The notes under the pieces are model-generated. The model did not search any database, had not been told where the DNA came from, and worked only from the letters and a program-made list of their open reading frames with translations. DNA of 64,000 nucleotides from Galeruca laticollis (Eukaryota; Arthropoda; Insecta; Coleoptera; Chrysomelidae). This document shows, in pieces, positions 49,319 through 58,679 of the stretch. The stretch covers positions 113,590,183 through 113,654,182 of the forward strand of contig OY998180.1 of NCBI GenBank assembly GCA_963921935.1, given 5' to 3'. The translations under genes and the position numbers were made by a program. Positions within the stretch are counted from its first letter, which is position 1, and each line of letters starts with the position of its first letter.

Positions 49319-52211
49319 TAGGGATGGCTGATCCAAACATTTTTATGGATCAGTTCCAACCTGATCCAGTCCAGAGTGATAACTAGTCCGAAGATCAGTT
49401 CCAGTTACCAGTCCAGCCGGTACGTTTTTACGAGCAGTAGGTAAACAACCGTAAACTAGTACATACTGAACTTGAACCGTTCGCGTTCAGCGAATCGTTG
49501 ATGTTATACGAGTACGAGGTACGAATTTGAGTAGTTACATTCGTATAGTTCAGTTGAGTTGATTTGAGAAATTGAAACGCGACTAATTTGTAAGGGCGCG
49601 TGAGTGACTGTGTGTAGTGAATATTGTATATTTTTTGTTACGAGAATGTCAAATAAAAGAAGCCCGATATGGCTTTATTTCACTATTATAGACAACGATA
49701 CAAAAATTTGTCAGTGCGATATTTGTAAACTGCGGTTGAGTTTCAAATATTCAGTCTCGAATTTAAAAAAACATTTCAAGCGAAAACACCCTTCCGTGGA
49801 ACTTGTTTCTGAAAAATCACAATTGGAAAATATTCCTTCCACCAGTGGTTTGAAACGTGCATTACCTAATGATACTGAGGTTTGCGAGAATGAAGATATA
49901 CAGATTGCCCAAGCATCTACTTCGAAAAAATGTAAACTGGACACCGTTTTGCTTGTGCATAGTGACCATAAAAATATAGTTCAAAAAAAAATATCTACTT
50001 ATATACCAAAAAAAATCACTGGAAGTATCAAAGCAAAAATCGATGCAGATTTATTGGGATTATTCATTCTCGACTATCAACCTTTCAGTGTAGTGGAGGA
50101 CAGAGGTTCCAAAAAATTTGTATATTCATTGAATCCTTCTTATGAATTACCGAATAGGCATACTATATCGAACACTCTCATTCCATTAGAGTATGAAAAA
50201 CGTCTTGAAGAAGCTAAAAATGAAATGAAGAAAGTGTTGAACGTGTGTTTGACTACAGATTGTTGGACTTCAGCAAAAGTTGAAAGTTTTATGGCTGTGA
50301 CTTGTCATTTCATCGATGATTTTAAAATGAGCTCCGTTCTTTTAAGCTGTGATATTTTGGAAGAAAAACATACTGCTGTTAATTTAGCGGCAAGGCTGAA
50401 AGAAGTTGTGCAACAATGGGACTTGGAAAAAAAAGTTATATTAACTGTTTCTGATAATGCCAGCAACATAAAAAAGGCTATCACTGATGAGTTAGGTTGG
50501 AAATTCTTTGGTTGCTTCGCGCATACATTAAATCTTACCGTGCATGACGCTTTGAAAGTGGTTCAACCCATTATTGAAAAAGTAAAAAAAATTGTTTCCC
50601 ATTTTAGATACTTTATCGAATTCGAAATTATTGAACTTTCAAAAACAAGCAGGTATTGAAGTTCCAAAGAAGTTAATCCAAGACGTCTCAACACGATGGA
50701 ATTCCACATTTTATATGCTGGAGCGATTCGTAGAATTAGAAAATTGTATTCGATCAACAATGGGTCTTTTGGACGAAAGCTTGCCACAGCTATCGTCGGA
50801 AGAGTGGACCATTATGAAAGAATTATCCGAAATATTGAAATATTTCGAGGAGGCAACGAAATCAATGAGTGGAGAAAGTTACATTTCAGCATCACTCGTC
50901 ATTGTTTTAAACCGTGGCGTACTAAATGTGTGTGACAAACTGAAAAAAAAACAATTTAACCAAATGTCGAAATCAGTACTGAATTGTCTCGAAAATGGAT
51001 TACGTCACAGACTGGGAAATGTTGAATTTAGTAATACACTTGCAAAATGTACATTTCTGGACCCGCGATTTAAAACTTTTGCTTTCAAGCATGTGGGTGC
51101 GGTAGACAGTATCAAAAAAATTGTGATCAACCTCGTTACGGAAATGGTTACAAAAAAAAGTGAACAAAAAAATACTTAGAATGGTCCCGTATCCTCGGAA
51201 AATGAGCAACCCAAAGAAAACGTAAAATTATCAGTATGGGATTGCTTGGACGAAGTAGTCGCGGAAAGCAAACCAAAAACTTCTAGCAGTTCCAGCAGAG
51301 CGATAATGGAGGTTCAGAGATACTTAGAAGATGATGTACTGGATCGACACGAAAATCCTCTAGAGTGGTGGAAACAAAACCAGTACAACTATCCCTATCT
51401 CATCCAACTTCTGCAACAAAAATGCTGTGCACTAGCAACTTCGGTTCCGTGCGAGAGACTTTTTTCAAATGCTGGAAATATTTTAAATGAACGTCGTACG
51501 CGACTAAGTGCGGAAAAATTAAAGAAAATTCTGTTTTTGAATACAAATGCTCAACGGACATATAGTATTAACAAATAATAACACTTCATTTTCAATGACT
51601 TTTCCATTCATTTATTGTCGTTATTTTGGATTATTTTAATTTGATAGGAATATTTATTTTTTTTACCAAAGAATTATTTTTGAAGTTAGTCGTTTTATTT
51701 TTTATTACTGAAGAGGTTACCCACATGTTTTTGTTAGTTTGTTAAGAAAATATAGTTATTACGTTTCTCTATATTTGGTCTTTGGTTTAATTCACCTATC
51801 ACTCATTTTCACGAATCTAGTTTGAAACCAAACGTGTACACATAGAATTACTTCTCATAAGTACCTATTCGAATAACAAATCAAAATAGCAACTAGTCCA
51901 AACTACTCATAGTCCGTGTGCAAAGCGCTGTTTGTACCTAATTCTGCCATTCCATTCCTTCTCACGCGATAGAAAAGACTACCTGCCGTTCATCTAGTCC
52001 GTACTCGTTCGTACTATGTATGTATGTACCACAGAACTGAAGTTTAAGTTCTGTACCGGACTCACGGCAGAACAGTCGCGGGCCGTGCCACGCTACAATG
52101 ATTGGACTTATACTCGTAACTGAATAAATTGTCTGTTCGGATCAGTTCCATTAGTCCAACCCGCCGTATCTGATCAAATGGATCAGTTCCAGTACAGGTT
52201 AGCCATCCCTA
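49319..52211 (+). mobile_element. hAT transposon inserted in the mariner
   Basis: 2893 bp, ends TAGGGATGGCT and AGCCATCCCTA, flanked by perfect 8 bp duplications ATTTACTG (49311-49318 and 52212-52219). Eight-base duplications are diagnostic of hAT. Several copies of a GATCAGTTCCA motif lie near both ends (49350, 49396, 52140, 52182), probable transposase-binding sites. Confidence 0.95.
49646..51578 (+). pseudogene. hAT transposase (BED finger), one frameshift and one nonsense codon
   Basis: The ATG at 49646 starts MSNKRSPIWLYF, and a BED zinc finger follows (CDIC, then HFKRKH, residues about 25-50). The RNase H-like core includes CLTTDCWTS (first Asp) and LTVSDNASN (second Asp). A frameshift near 50610 moves to the frame of 50592-51179, which has STRWNSTFYMLERF. 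TAG at 51177-51179 interrupts it. The last part (51246-51578) holds the hAT dimerisation block, LEWWKQNQYNYPYL to CERLFSNAGNI. With only two lesions this copy is young. Resembles ZBED-type transposases. Confidence 0.92.
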
Positions 52212-52968
52212 ATTTACTGTGGTCGCATGTTGAGTTTAATTTACGAAGATCCCGAATTTTTGAAAAACATATGGTTTTCAGACGAGAGTCACGTTCATCT
52301 TAGCGGCTATATTAATCGATAAACAACCAGATACCTTGGATTTGAACGTCCTAATGTCATTGTAGAGAAACCACTCCACAGTCTTCGAGTTACCGTTTGG
52401 TGCGCGGTATCTGGTCATGGAATGATTGGTCCTTATTTCGTTGAAGATGATAATCAGAATCCACTTACTGTCAACCAAGAGCGTTATAGAGAGAAAATTA
52501 TTATACCTCTTGTGAGAGATCTAAATAACTTTTGCCGTACACGAAATCTACAGTTTCGCACACAATGGTTCCAACAAGATGGTGCAACGAGCCATACAGC
52601 TGTGCGCACCTTAGACTTACTCCGTCAGCATTTCGATAATAGAATAATTACTCGGGGAACAGACTTCGAATATCCTTCTCATTCACCTGATCTGACGCCA
52701 CCTGACGCATACATTTGGGGCATAATGAAAGACAAAATATTTCACTCGGAAAATCCGCCGGCGAATATTGCCGAACTACGGGAAAGAATACAAAATATTT
52801 TTCGGCAGTTACATCAACTACTTTTTATAAATATGTTTATTAACTTACAAAATCGATATGAAGCTTGTTTGCGTCGAAATGGTGAACATTTTGAACACTT
52901 ACATTACAGAAATTAAAAATTAATTTTTATTTCTATTTTCGGTACTGTTTATTTTGGCGGATACTGTA

Positions 52969-53826
52969 CAATAAATTACTTGATGTCGATATACAATTTA
53001 TTGTTTTATACAAGAAAATCATCATGTTCAATTTACGTCGACTAGTGATAGACATAACATCAAATTCTTCCCGTAATCTAGTTGTTCTGATTGTTCTATA
53101 ATCCGGCCAATGCTTATATTTTTCATAATACAAGAACCGTAAGTATTTATTCTGCGCTTTCTCAATATTTTCCAAGTACATTTGAGGTTGATCTCCCCAG
53201 ATCATAGACCCAAACTCAAGTATAGGTCTTACTAAGGTATTGGACAACTTTTTTACAGTCTCAGTATTTGAGAAGACTACACCCATTATACGATTGGCAC
53301 TCATAACTGATGTCTGTATATGTGCAAAAAAAGACATTTGACTGTTATACGTAATTCCAAGAGCCTTAACTTCACCCTTCTTTTTTTTAATACATCTTGG
53401 TCCAGTTATTAATCAAAAATTATACACTCCTTTTCTTAGATATAGACATAACACAACATTTTTCAACATTAAAACATAATTTATTCTCCTTGTTCCACCT
53501 AATTATGTTGTTAATCTCCGGAATAGTTTGAATCTTCCTGAACGTCTTGAAGTCATCCGTAAATACCAAGCTCTCAGAATTCGAAATATAACCTGGAAGA
53601 TCATTGATAAATAAAATGAACAATAGCGGACCAAGGTTTGATCCTTTCGGAACTCCCGAGTTTGCATGGAATTTTCCAAATGTATTTCCGTTATGTTTTA
53701 CTAGAAAATGCCTGCTACGTAGATAGTTTGATATAAGTTTCAAGAAATTATTTGACATTCCATAATTGTGTAATTTTTTAAGCAATATGTCGTGATTAAC
53801 TTGATCGAAAGCTTTTTTAGGTAGGA
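52969..53826 (-). pseudogene. LINE RT, main part
   Basis: Reads KKAFDQVNHDILLKKLHNYG (first catalytic block), then SGVPKGSNLGPLLFILFINDLP, then LVFTDDFKTF (the FADD box with Thr for Ala). A frame change between 53337 and 53420 separates this from the thumb region (RPILEFGSMIWGDQP). No endonuclease part remains. The frame stays open until the mariner border. Confidence 0.8.
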
Positions 53827-53914
53827 TGTCGGTTGGTTTAAAATGAGGCCATATTGATTGTAAATATAGAAGTAGAATTAGGAACGTATAGTTAGTTAGT
53901 AGGGGAAAGTACTG

Positions 53915-54390
53915 ATATCAGTCCAAAAACCTCCAAAGACCTTGCAGAAATTCATCGTCTATTGGAGGCGTCTGATGAGGAATACAGGGATGAAAATTTT
54001 GAAGACGAAAGGGACATTGATCCAGAAGATAATGTTGAGGAGCGTGAAGAGGGATCAGAAACTGAACAAGAGGGTAGCAGTGAAGAAGAAGACGAAATTG
54101 AAGAAAATCGCGACTTTTATATGGGAAAAGATAAAGTTACGAAGTGGTATAAGACTCATCGATAAAGCAAAGTTCGTAGGAAACCTCAAAACATCATGAT
54201 TCACATACCTGGGGTTATTGGAGTAGCAAAAACAGCAAAAACTCCTGTGGAATGCTGGAACTGCTTATTTACAGAGGACATTCTAAATAATATCGTAAAG
54301 TATACTAATCAGTACATAGATAATATCAAAGAAGCATTTTCCAGAGAACGGGATGCAAAACATACAGATTTAGTTGAAATACGAGCATAG
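53915..54390 (+). pseudogene. piggyBac-type transposase, N-terminal fragment
   Basis: An acidic Glu/Asp-rich stretch (53962-54090) leads to FYMGKDKVTKWYKT. Then in another phase comes IHIPGVIGVAKTAKTPVECW, with LFTEDILNNIVKYTNQYI, the conserved start of the piggyBac domain. It stops at 54388-54390 right after VEIRA, where the catalytic core would begin. No TTAA-bounded ends were found. Distinct from the element at 23366. Confidence 0.72.
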
Positions 54391-54510
54391 TAGATAAGCA
54401 ACGTTTGTACGGGAACACTTTCAAGGCCATCCATCGTACGGGTCATCTGCGCACGCGCCGGGCCGTCACATGTGTCATCTGTCAATCCCGTCACGCGTGC
54501 CAACCGTCGT

Positions 54511-54700
54511 ATGCCCCATCTGTTCTATGTGCCGTACGTGCGTTCTGTTGTATGTGTCATCTGTCAAATGTATCGTATGCCCCATCTGTTCTATGTGCCG
54601 TACGTGCGTTCTGTTGGATGTGTCATCTGTCAAATGTATCGTATGCCCCATCTGTTCTATGTACCGTATGCCCCATCTGTTCTGTGATGAGGTCTATCCT
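54511..54700 (+). repeat. 66 bp minisatellite
   Basis: ATGCCCCATCTGTTCTATGT recurs at 54511, 54577 and 54643 (period 66), and again in part at 54668 after an internal loss. The period is a multiple of three, so all frames stay open and produce spurious proteins. Confidence 0.92.
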
Positions 54701-54723
54701 CATGATTTTTCTATGGTAGCATG

Positions 54724-54811
54724 TATATGGTGTGACGTAAGCAGTGTTTTCGTATATCATCATATCCTCCACGTATTTCGTATATAGTGTGACGTAAGCA
54801 GTGTTTTCGTA
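54724..54811 (+). repeat. 57 bp tandem duplication
   Basis: GTGTGACGTAAGCAGTGTTT occurs in 54724-54754 and 54781-54811 with one change in the flanking bases. Confidence 0.88.
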
Positions 54812-54828
54812 CAATTTATTAAATATTT

Positions 54829-54912
54829 CGCTACCGACGATAGGATTCGAACCATCGATCACACATTCTCATGTGTTAATAGTCTTTTAGCATGCTAGCA
54901 AGACCACCAAGT
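54829..54912 (-). other. tRNA-like sequence (degenerate)
   Basis: The complement holds GGTTCGAATCC, an exact B-box/T-loop match (54843-54853), preceded by an ACACAT-GAGA-ATGTGT hairpin that could be a long variable arm and a CTATTAA loop-like segment. The T-stem has mismatches and the A box is weak. More likely a tRNA-derived SINE head or pseudo-tRNA than a working tRNA. Confidence 0.3.
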
Positions 54913-55220
54913 TATTATCATATCAGAGTATATTGTGAAAGCGAATTTAGAATTTATCGAAATATTACATTTATTTTTAATTCAGATTGTATCACAACAA
55001 CAACAAATATTCAACTGTTAGACGCTATCTACATTGTTATTGTATTTCGAATAGCTATGTAAACACCATACGGAGTAGTAGCAAATAAATGATTATTGGT
55101 ATATTTTAGTAAAGGGCATTGTTAAGCATTAATTGTCATTACTGGTTGAGTATATACAGGATGTCTTAATAAAAATGCAAGTCATTCCATAAACAATTTA
55201 TTATTATTTAGATACATTAT
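54913..55220. other. Spacer left of the virus-like cluster
   Basis: No gene. If the cluster is a Polinton, its left terminal repeat should be here or a little further left. I could not identify it without the right end. Confidence 0.4.
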
Positions 55221-55754
55221 TTACAATGGTAATACAGTATTTAAAAACCAGTGACGTAAACGTTCTAAATTTATTTGGGCACATGAGTATAGCCCAGTGG
55301 CGTGGCAAGGATTTGGATCACGTTCAAAGTTTCCTGTCGCACAAGGTGTACCATCAAACTTGCAAACATCAATAATATGGGGAAATACACTAAAAATGTG
55401 GCATTTCTTTAGTAGAAATTCTGCTTTCTGATGTGCCCGTACGTATATAAAGTCTGCAGCATACAGCAGCTTAGTTGCCAATATATCATTCAATTTGGAG
55501 TACTCAATGTCACCTGAAGAATATCGAATACCATGCACATTCTTCTCCAAGTATGATACAGTTTTCTTATCCTGATTGCTTAACGTAGAAATTGATTGGC
55601 TAGGTAAGAATATGTAGTGACTCTGCTTAAAACCAACCTCGATGCAGAGTTCTTTTACAACAAAGACTCCATCTATAACCAAACCCTGAATGTCTACTAG
55701 CGCAACTCTCATGATGATGCTGCTCGAATACTGACGTACAACTATGACATACAT
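55221..55754 (-). CDS. Conserved-looking 177-residue protein, function unknown
   Basis: Last gene of the minus block; its ATG lies just beyond the stop of the capsid-like gene. An internal Met (about residue 15) starts RVALVDIQGLVIDGVFVVKE, which looks like the first strand pair of an RNase H-like or exonuclease fold, but the usual second acidic residue is Gln. Further on there are YLEKN, LLYAADFIYVRAHQKAEFL, and a Cys/His-rich end with CHATGLYSC. The fold suggestion is only from pattern. In this position it could be a virion or DNA-processing protein. Confidence 0.6.
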   Translation of the reverse strand: MYVIVVRQYSSSIIMRVALVDIQGLVIDGVFVVKELCIEVGFKQSHYIFLPSQSISTLSNQDKKTVSYLEKNVHGIRYSSGDIEYSKLNDILATKLLYAADFIYVRAHQKAEFLLKKCHIFSVFPHIIDVCKFDGTPCATGNFERDPNPCHATGLYSCAQINLERLRHWFLNTVLPL

Positions 55755-55755
55755 C

Positions 55756-57018
55756 TCAATTTAGAGTCTTAACTATTTCTGTGAGGGGGAAATACTCCAT
55801 TACGCAGTCATGTATTATAACACAATATACTTTGGTGTTTTCGGGAAAACCAATGTTTGCTTCAATATCGAGTTTTACATCGACTGTTGACGATTTCATA
55901 CTTTCTTCCTGTTTCGAGCAATCAATAACAAATAATGTATGTTTCTTGAAAGAAGAATAATCCAACAGAGGGCGCTTCTGTGTTGAATTCATATAGCTAG
56001 GATAAAATTCGGTATAGTTGAAATAGGCCTCATTGTAGTCATTTTTAGTAAAATCCAACTGCATTCTCTCATTAGGCCAATATTCCCCATTTAGCGATAG
56101 TCGGATACTTTGAATGTCAGCATTGTCGAATAGGGTGGGATCGGTTTTGTTGTTGTCACGTTTGTTGGTTTGAAAGAAAACAATAACGTAACGAGGTCTC
56201 TCGACTGAAGTTGTAGTTTTTACAGCCCAAACTTCACGTCTAGCATTTCTGGTAATTGCAGGCAGCTCGTGTATCTCCCACTTTCTAAATGGAATAACTA
56301 TAGGATGATCCTTTTGAATGGCCTTCATGAGTTCCAACTTAATATCATCATTAGGATAAATGTGTTTGATTTTTAATTCAATGTTGGTAATGTTGATGTT
56401 AACGGTTGTAGTGGAAACTGTACCAGAAACGTTTTTCTCCGTGATTAGCACACAATCGTTATCGTTTCGAGCTCGAACCAAACGTATTGTTTGTCGTCCA
56501 CACGTAATCATAGGATAGTCGTTGAAAATGTTGAAAATGTGCTTAAGAGGAATTTGAAGGTTAAATGATTTATCGAGAGAATTTAGGATGGGGTCTTTGG
56601 GATAATTCCATCCTGCTATAGCCATATGATTGGAATCTTCTTGATTGTAGCATGTCATGGCACGTACAGCGCTAACGATTCCAGGATCTCGAACAGTTTC
56701 CATCTCTCTCGCACTTTCGCTATATGTACATGAATCGAAAAGGAAAGCGCCAACATTATTTGCCAGCTTCACATCGCCCCCTCCATGCAAATTGAGTGAT
56801 CCTTTAATACACAACAAAGTTTCATTCATTGCAAAAAACGAATCAACTTGATTGATGCTGAATTCCACAATGTCACTGCAACTGAACGATTTGATGAACG
56901 GAGCATATGTTCTTTACTCAGCTTTGCGAATCGATTCATCGAAACTAGGCTTACGATAAATATCAAACATCGGAGGCACATCCTCCATACGAGTACGTTT
57001 TGCATACTTAGTCGTCAT
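55756..57018 (-). pseudogene. Major capsid-like protein, one nonsense codon
   Basis: Frame of about 420 codons from ATG 57018, interrupted once by TAA at 56914-56916 after codon 34. Translation could otherwise only restart downstream, and the first codons after the stop have no early ATG. The beta-rich sequence has landmarks LANNVGAFLFDSCTYS, RLVRARNDNDC, FRKWEIHELP, WAVKTTTSVERPRYVIVFFQT, FVIDCSKQEES and VKLDIEA, and ends VIIHDCVMEYFPLTEIV. I recall such proteins from insect and cnidarian genomes as capsid-type proteins of Polinton-like clusters, probably jelly-roll. It would form the virion shell. Shorter than classical double jelly-roll capsid proteins (about 600 residues). Confidence 0.7.
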
Positions 57019-57175
57019 TGTTGTTGTTGTTGTCGCCGTTTTTCTTTCAACAAAAGGCCTAAAGATTGCAAAAACCATTTGTTGACAAATGTAAGTCGCT
57101 GTCGATGTTGCTTTGAAGAATGCTGCGTAACTAATGACGTTGAATGTGCAGCAGAACGCCTTTTATGATTAATTA
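57019..57175. other. Intergenic spacer with GTT repeats
   Basis: Short spacer upstream of the capsid-like gene with a (TTG)n run at 57019-57034. Confidence 0.7.
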
Positions 57176-57898
57176 TCAATCCCATCTGTTGCTTCTCGCT
57201 CTAAGTTCCAACACCAAAGTGCTCCTTTCACCACGAAAGTTTATAGGATGACCGTCTTGATCCACAGCCAATACTGTAATGTTGGTTATTTCACGTTGAG
57301 GTATAACGGGTAAATAGAGTAAATTATGTGGGGTTTCGTCAATAGCGTACCCAGGATCCACTTTTATGATAAATTCGTAAATAGTATGAGCAGGTCTGTC
57401 AGCGTCGAAGGCCCCCGTGGTAATGTTACATTCGAAGCGTATGCTGGATACTTTTATAATTTTAACGGGTAGATCTGAAGAGTGCCACTGTTTGGGTTCA
57501 AGCATCTCTGCGGAAAATCCTAATATCTCCCCTAGACTGTTGTGTTGTGCAAACGAAATTCTATATTTACTGAAAATCATGCATTGTAACGTATTATTGT
57601 TGGGTTTTAGTGCAAATATAGTTTCCGGTCTGAGTGAATTGTAGCCACCCAACTTGTCGAGTATATACGCTTCAATATCGGCGAGTTCGTAACATCCTGT
57701 AGGTAAATCGAAACTTTGTAGCACGTTGTTGTCGTCATAGTAGTAAAACTTGCAATTTTCAATGTTTGGTATGCTATGGTATGAGTGAAATGAACGCAGC
57801 GCTATTTCATAGTCTTTCTCCGGATGGAGCACAATAGGTGTAGGTGGTTGGAAGGTAAATACGTGATTTGTACTGTTCACTCTCAACAGCTGTGACAT
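57176..57898 (-). CDS. Penton-like minor capsid protein
   Basis: 240 codons, intact. Predominantly beta-type sequence with landmarks FQPPTPIVLHPEKDYEIALRSF (strand pair near residues 15-37), FDLPTGCYELADIEAYI (near 64), LKPNNNTLQC, SLGEILGFS, KVSSIRFECNITTGAF, and HTIYEFIIKVDPGYAIDETP, then NLLYLPV and DQDGHPINFRGE near the C-terminus. The pattern matches a protein found beside capsid and ATPase genes in insect Polinton-like clusters and fits a vertex (penton) protein. It starts at an ATG 13 bases upstream of a short AC repeat region. Confidence 0.68.
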   Translation of the reverse strand: MSQLLRVNSTNHVFTFQPPTPIVLHPEKDYEIALRSFHSYHSIPNIENCKFYYYDDNNVLQSFDLPTGCYELADIEAYILDKLGGYNSLRPETIFALKPNNNTLQCMIFSKYRISFAQHNSLGEILGFSAEMLEPKQWHSSDLPVKIIKVSSIRFECNITTGAFDADRPAHTIYEFIIKVDPGYAIDETPHNLLYLPVIPQREITNITVLAVDQDGHPINFRGERSTLVLELRARSNRWD

Positions 57899-57994
57899 GA
57901 TGACTGATGTGAGTCAACGTATGAATGCTGTTTAAATAATACACACACACACACAGAATACTTTACAAGATTTATTTGACATACAAAATACATT

Positions 57995-58306
57995 TCAAGA
58001 GTTATTTAATGCACGTTGACATAGAAAACAAGCTGCTTGAGAACTGGCAGGACCATCCCAATGTGTTGTCCAATCGGGGCGGTTGTAGTGAACGAAGCAT
58101 GGTAGACGAATTTGTAGCTCAAAATTTGCTTTGTAATCATTGGGAAGTTTATGCCATATATCTAGCAATTCAGACGGACTAACACGCTCTATCAGATATC
58201 GAATGGGAACGTGTTTCAGTTCTTCAGCAGTAAAACTTCTCAGAGGTTTTTGGTGTTGCATTAATAACGATAATAATAATGTAATGCCTTTCTCATCATC
58301 CCCCAT
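57995..58306 (-). CDS. Small Cys/His protein, function unknown
   Basis: 103 codons. Helical N-terminal half (LLLSLLMQHQKPLRSFTAEEL), then ELLDIWHKLPNDYKANFELQ and a C-terminal H-W-D-G-P segment with CFLC, possibly one zinc site. The start overlaps the end of the protease gene by about 11 bases, so the two are read from one transcript or by reinitiation. Gene position between protease and penton is its only functional clue. Confidence 0.6.
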   Translation of the reverse strand: MGDDEKGITLLLSLLMQHQKPLRSFTAEELKHVPIRYLIERVSPSELLDIWHKLPNDYKANFELQIRLPCFVHYNRPDWTTHWDGPASSQAACFLCQRALNNS

Positions 58307-58679
58307 TGTTCGATGATTGTTGAAGTAGAAATTTCAAACACAAATGTCCACAATTGAACTGATTGTAGTTTTGTAACTGATTGTTGTTATAAAAAATTTC
58401 AACTTTCCTTCCTCCCAGATACTTTACAAGTTCTTTGGGTGGCTTCAAATTACCAAATGAATCGAAATAATCAATGACATTATTTTTCTTTATATATGCT
58501 ACCCAATGTGTTCCACTGTTTTTGGACGAGTCCAAGTTAACCACTGCACACTCTTGTTGTCGAGGACCGGATTTAGGTAGAGTGTCTCGCATGAAAACGC
58601 CTCGAAAATGTTTAATATTATATAATTTTGCATAATGTGCAATATCGGTGTCGTACAGTGGACGATTCGGTAGCTTCAT
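58296..58679 (-). CDS. Adenain-like cysteine protease
   Basis: 127 codons. The triad is visible: His58 in GTHWVAY, Asp73 in DYFDSFG, Gln107 and Cys110 in NQFNCGHLC. This is the order and spacing of the adenovirus/Ulp1-type (C5) proteases that mature virion proteins in Polintons and adenoviruses. Substrates are probably the pX-like and capsid proteins next to it. Its ATG overlaps the stop of the upstream PLA2/pX gene as ATGA (58676-58679). Length is short for adenain (about 200) but usual for this compact group. Confidence 0.85.
   Translation of the reverse strand: MKLPNRPLYDTDIAHYAKLYNIKHFRGVFMRDTLPKSGPRQQECAVVNLDSSKNSGTHWVAYIKKNNVIDYFDSFGNLKPPKELVKYLGGRKVEIFYNNNQLQNYNQFNCGHLCLKFLLQQSSNNGG

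Larger units (their letters stand above)
48888..52916 (+). pseudogene. Mariner transposase split by the hAT insertion
   Basis: The N-terminal part (48888-49318) has two helix-turn-helix-like regions for end binding. TAA at 49236-49238 is premature. After the hAT the frame resumes in phase at 52220 with FSDESHVHLSG (first Asp). A second TAA lies near 52319. The rest reads WFQQDGATSH (second Asp) and DLTPPDAYIWG (third Asp). By direct count 41 residues lie between the last two Asp, the DD41D spacing of the rosa-type mariners. The protein would cut and paste the element. Two nonsense codons plus the insertion make it non-functional. Confidence 0.9.
48752..52966 (+). mobile_element. Mariner transposon (DD41D, rosa-like), itself interrupted
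   Basis: About 30 bp terminal inverted repeats (48752-48781 and 52937-52966) differ at two positions. TA flanks both ends (48750-48751 and 52967-52968). Without the internal hAT and its duplication the element is about 1314 bp, normal for mariner. It sits inside the minus-strand LINE. Confidence 0.93.
48548..53826 (-). mobile_element. LINE (CR1/jockey-type RT) split by a mariner insertion
   Basis: Minus-strand RT coding occurs on both sides of the mariner: 52969-53826 on the right and 48548-48749 on the left. Removing the mariner and one TA puts the two halves back in one open phase, with a normal C-terminal tail ending in TGA at 48548-48550. It is 5' truncated at about 53826, inside the first RT catalytic block. 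Confidence 0.85.

Noticed and set aside
54405..54862. Several overlapping Cys-rich frames
   Set aside because: Generated by the 66 bp minisatellite, whose period is a multiple of three.
56887..56918. A 30 nt intron removing the stop in the capsid-like gene
   Set aside because: GTAAAG is followed too closely by any AG; 30 nt is too short for splicing, and the codons in this stretch fit the protein.
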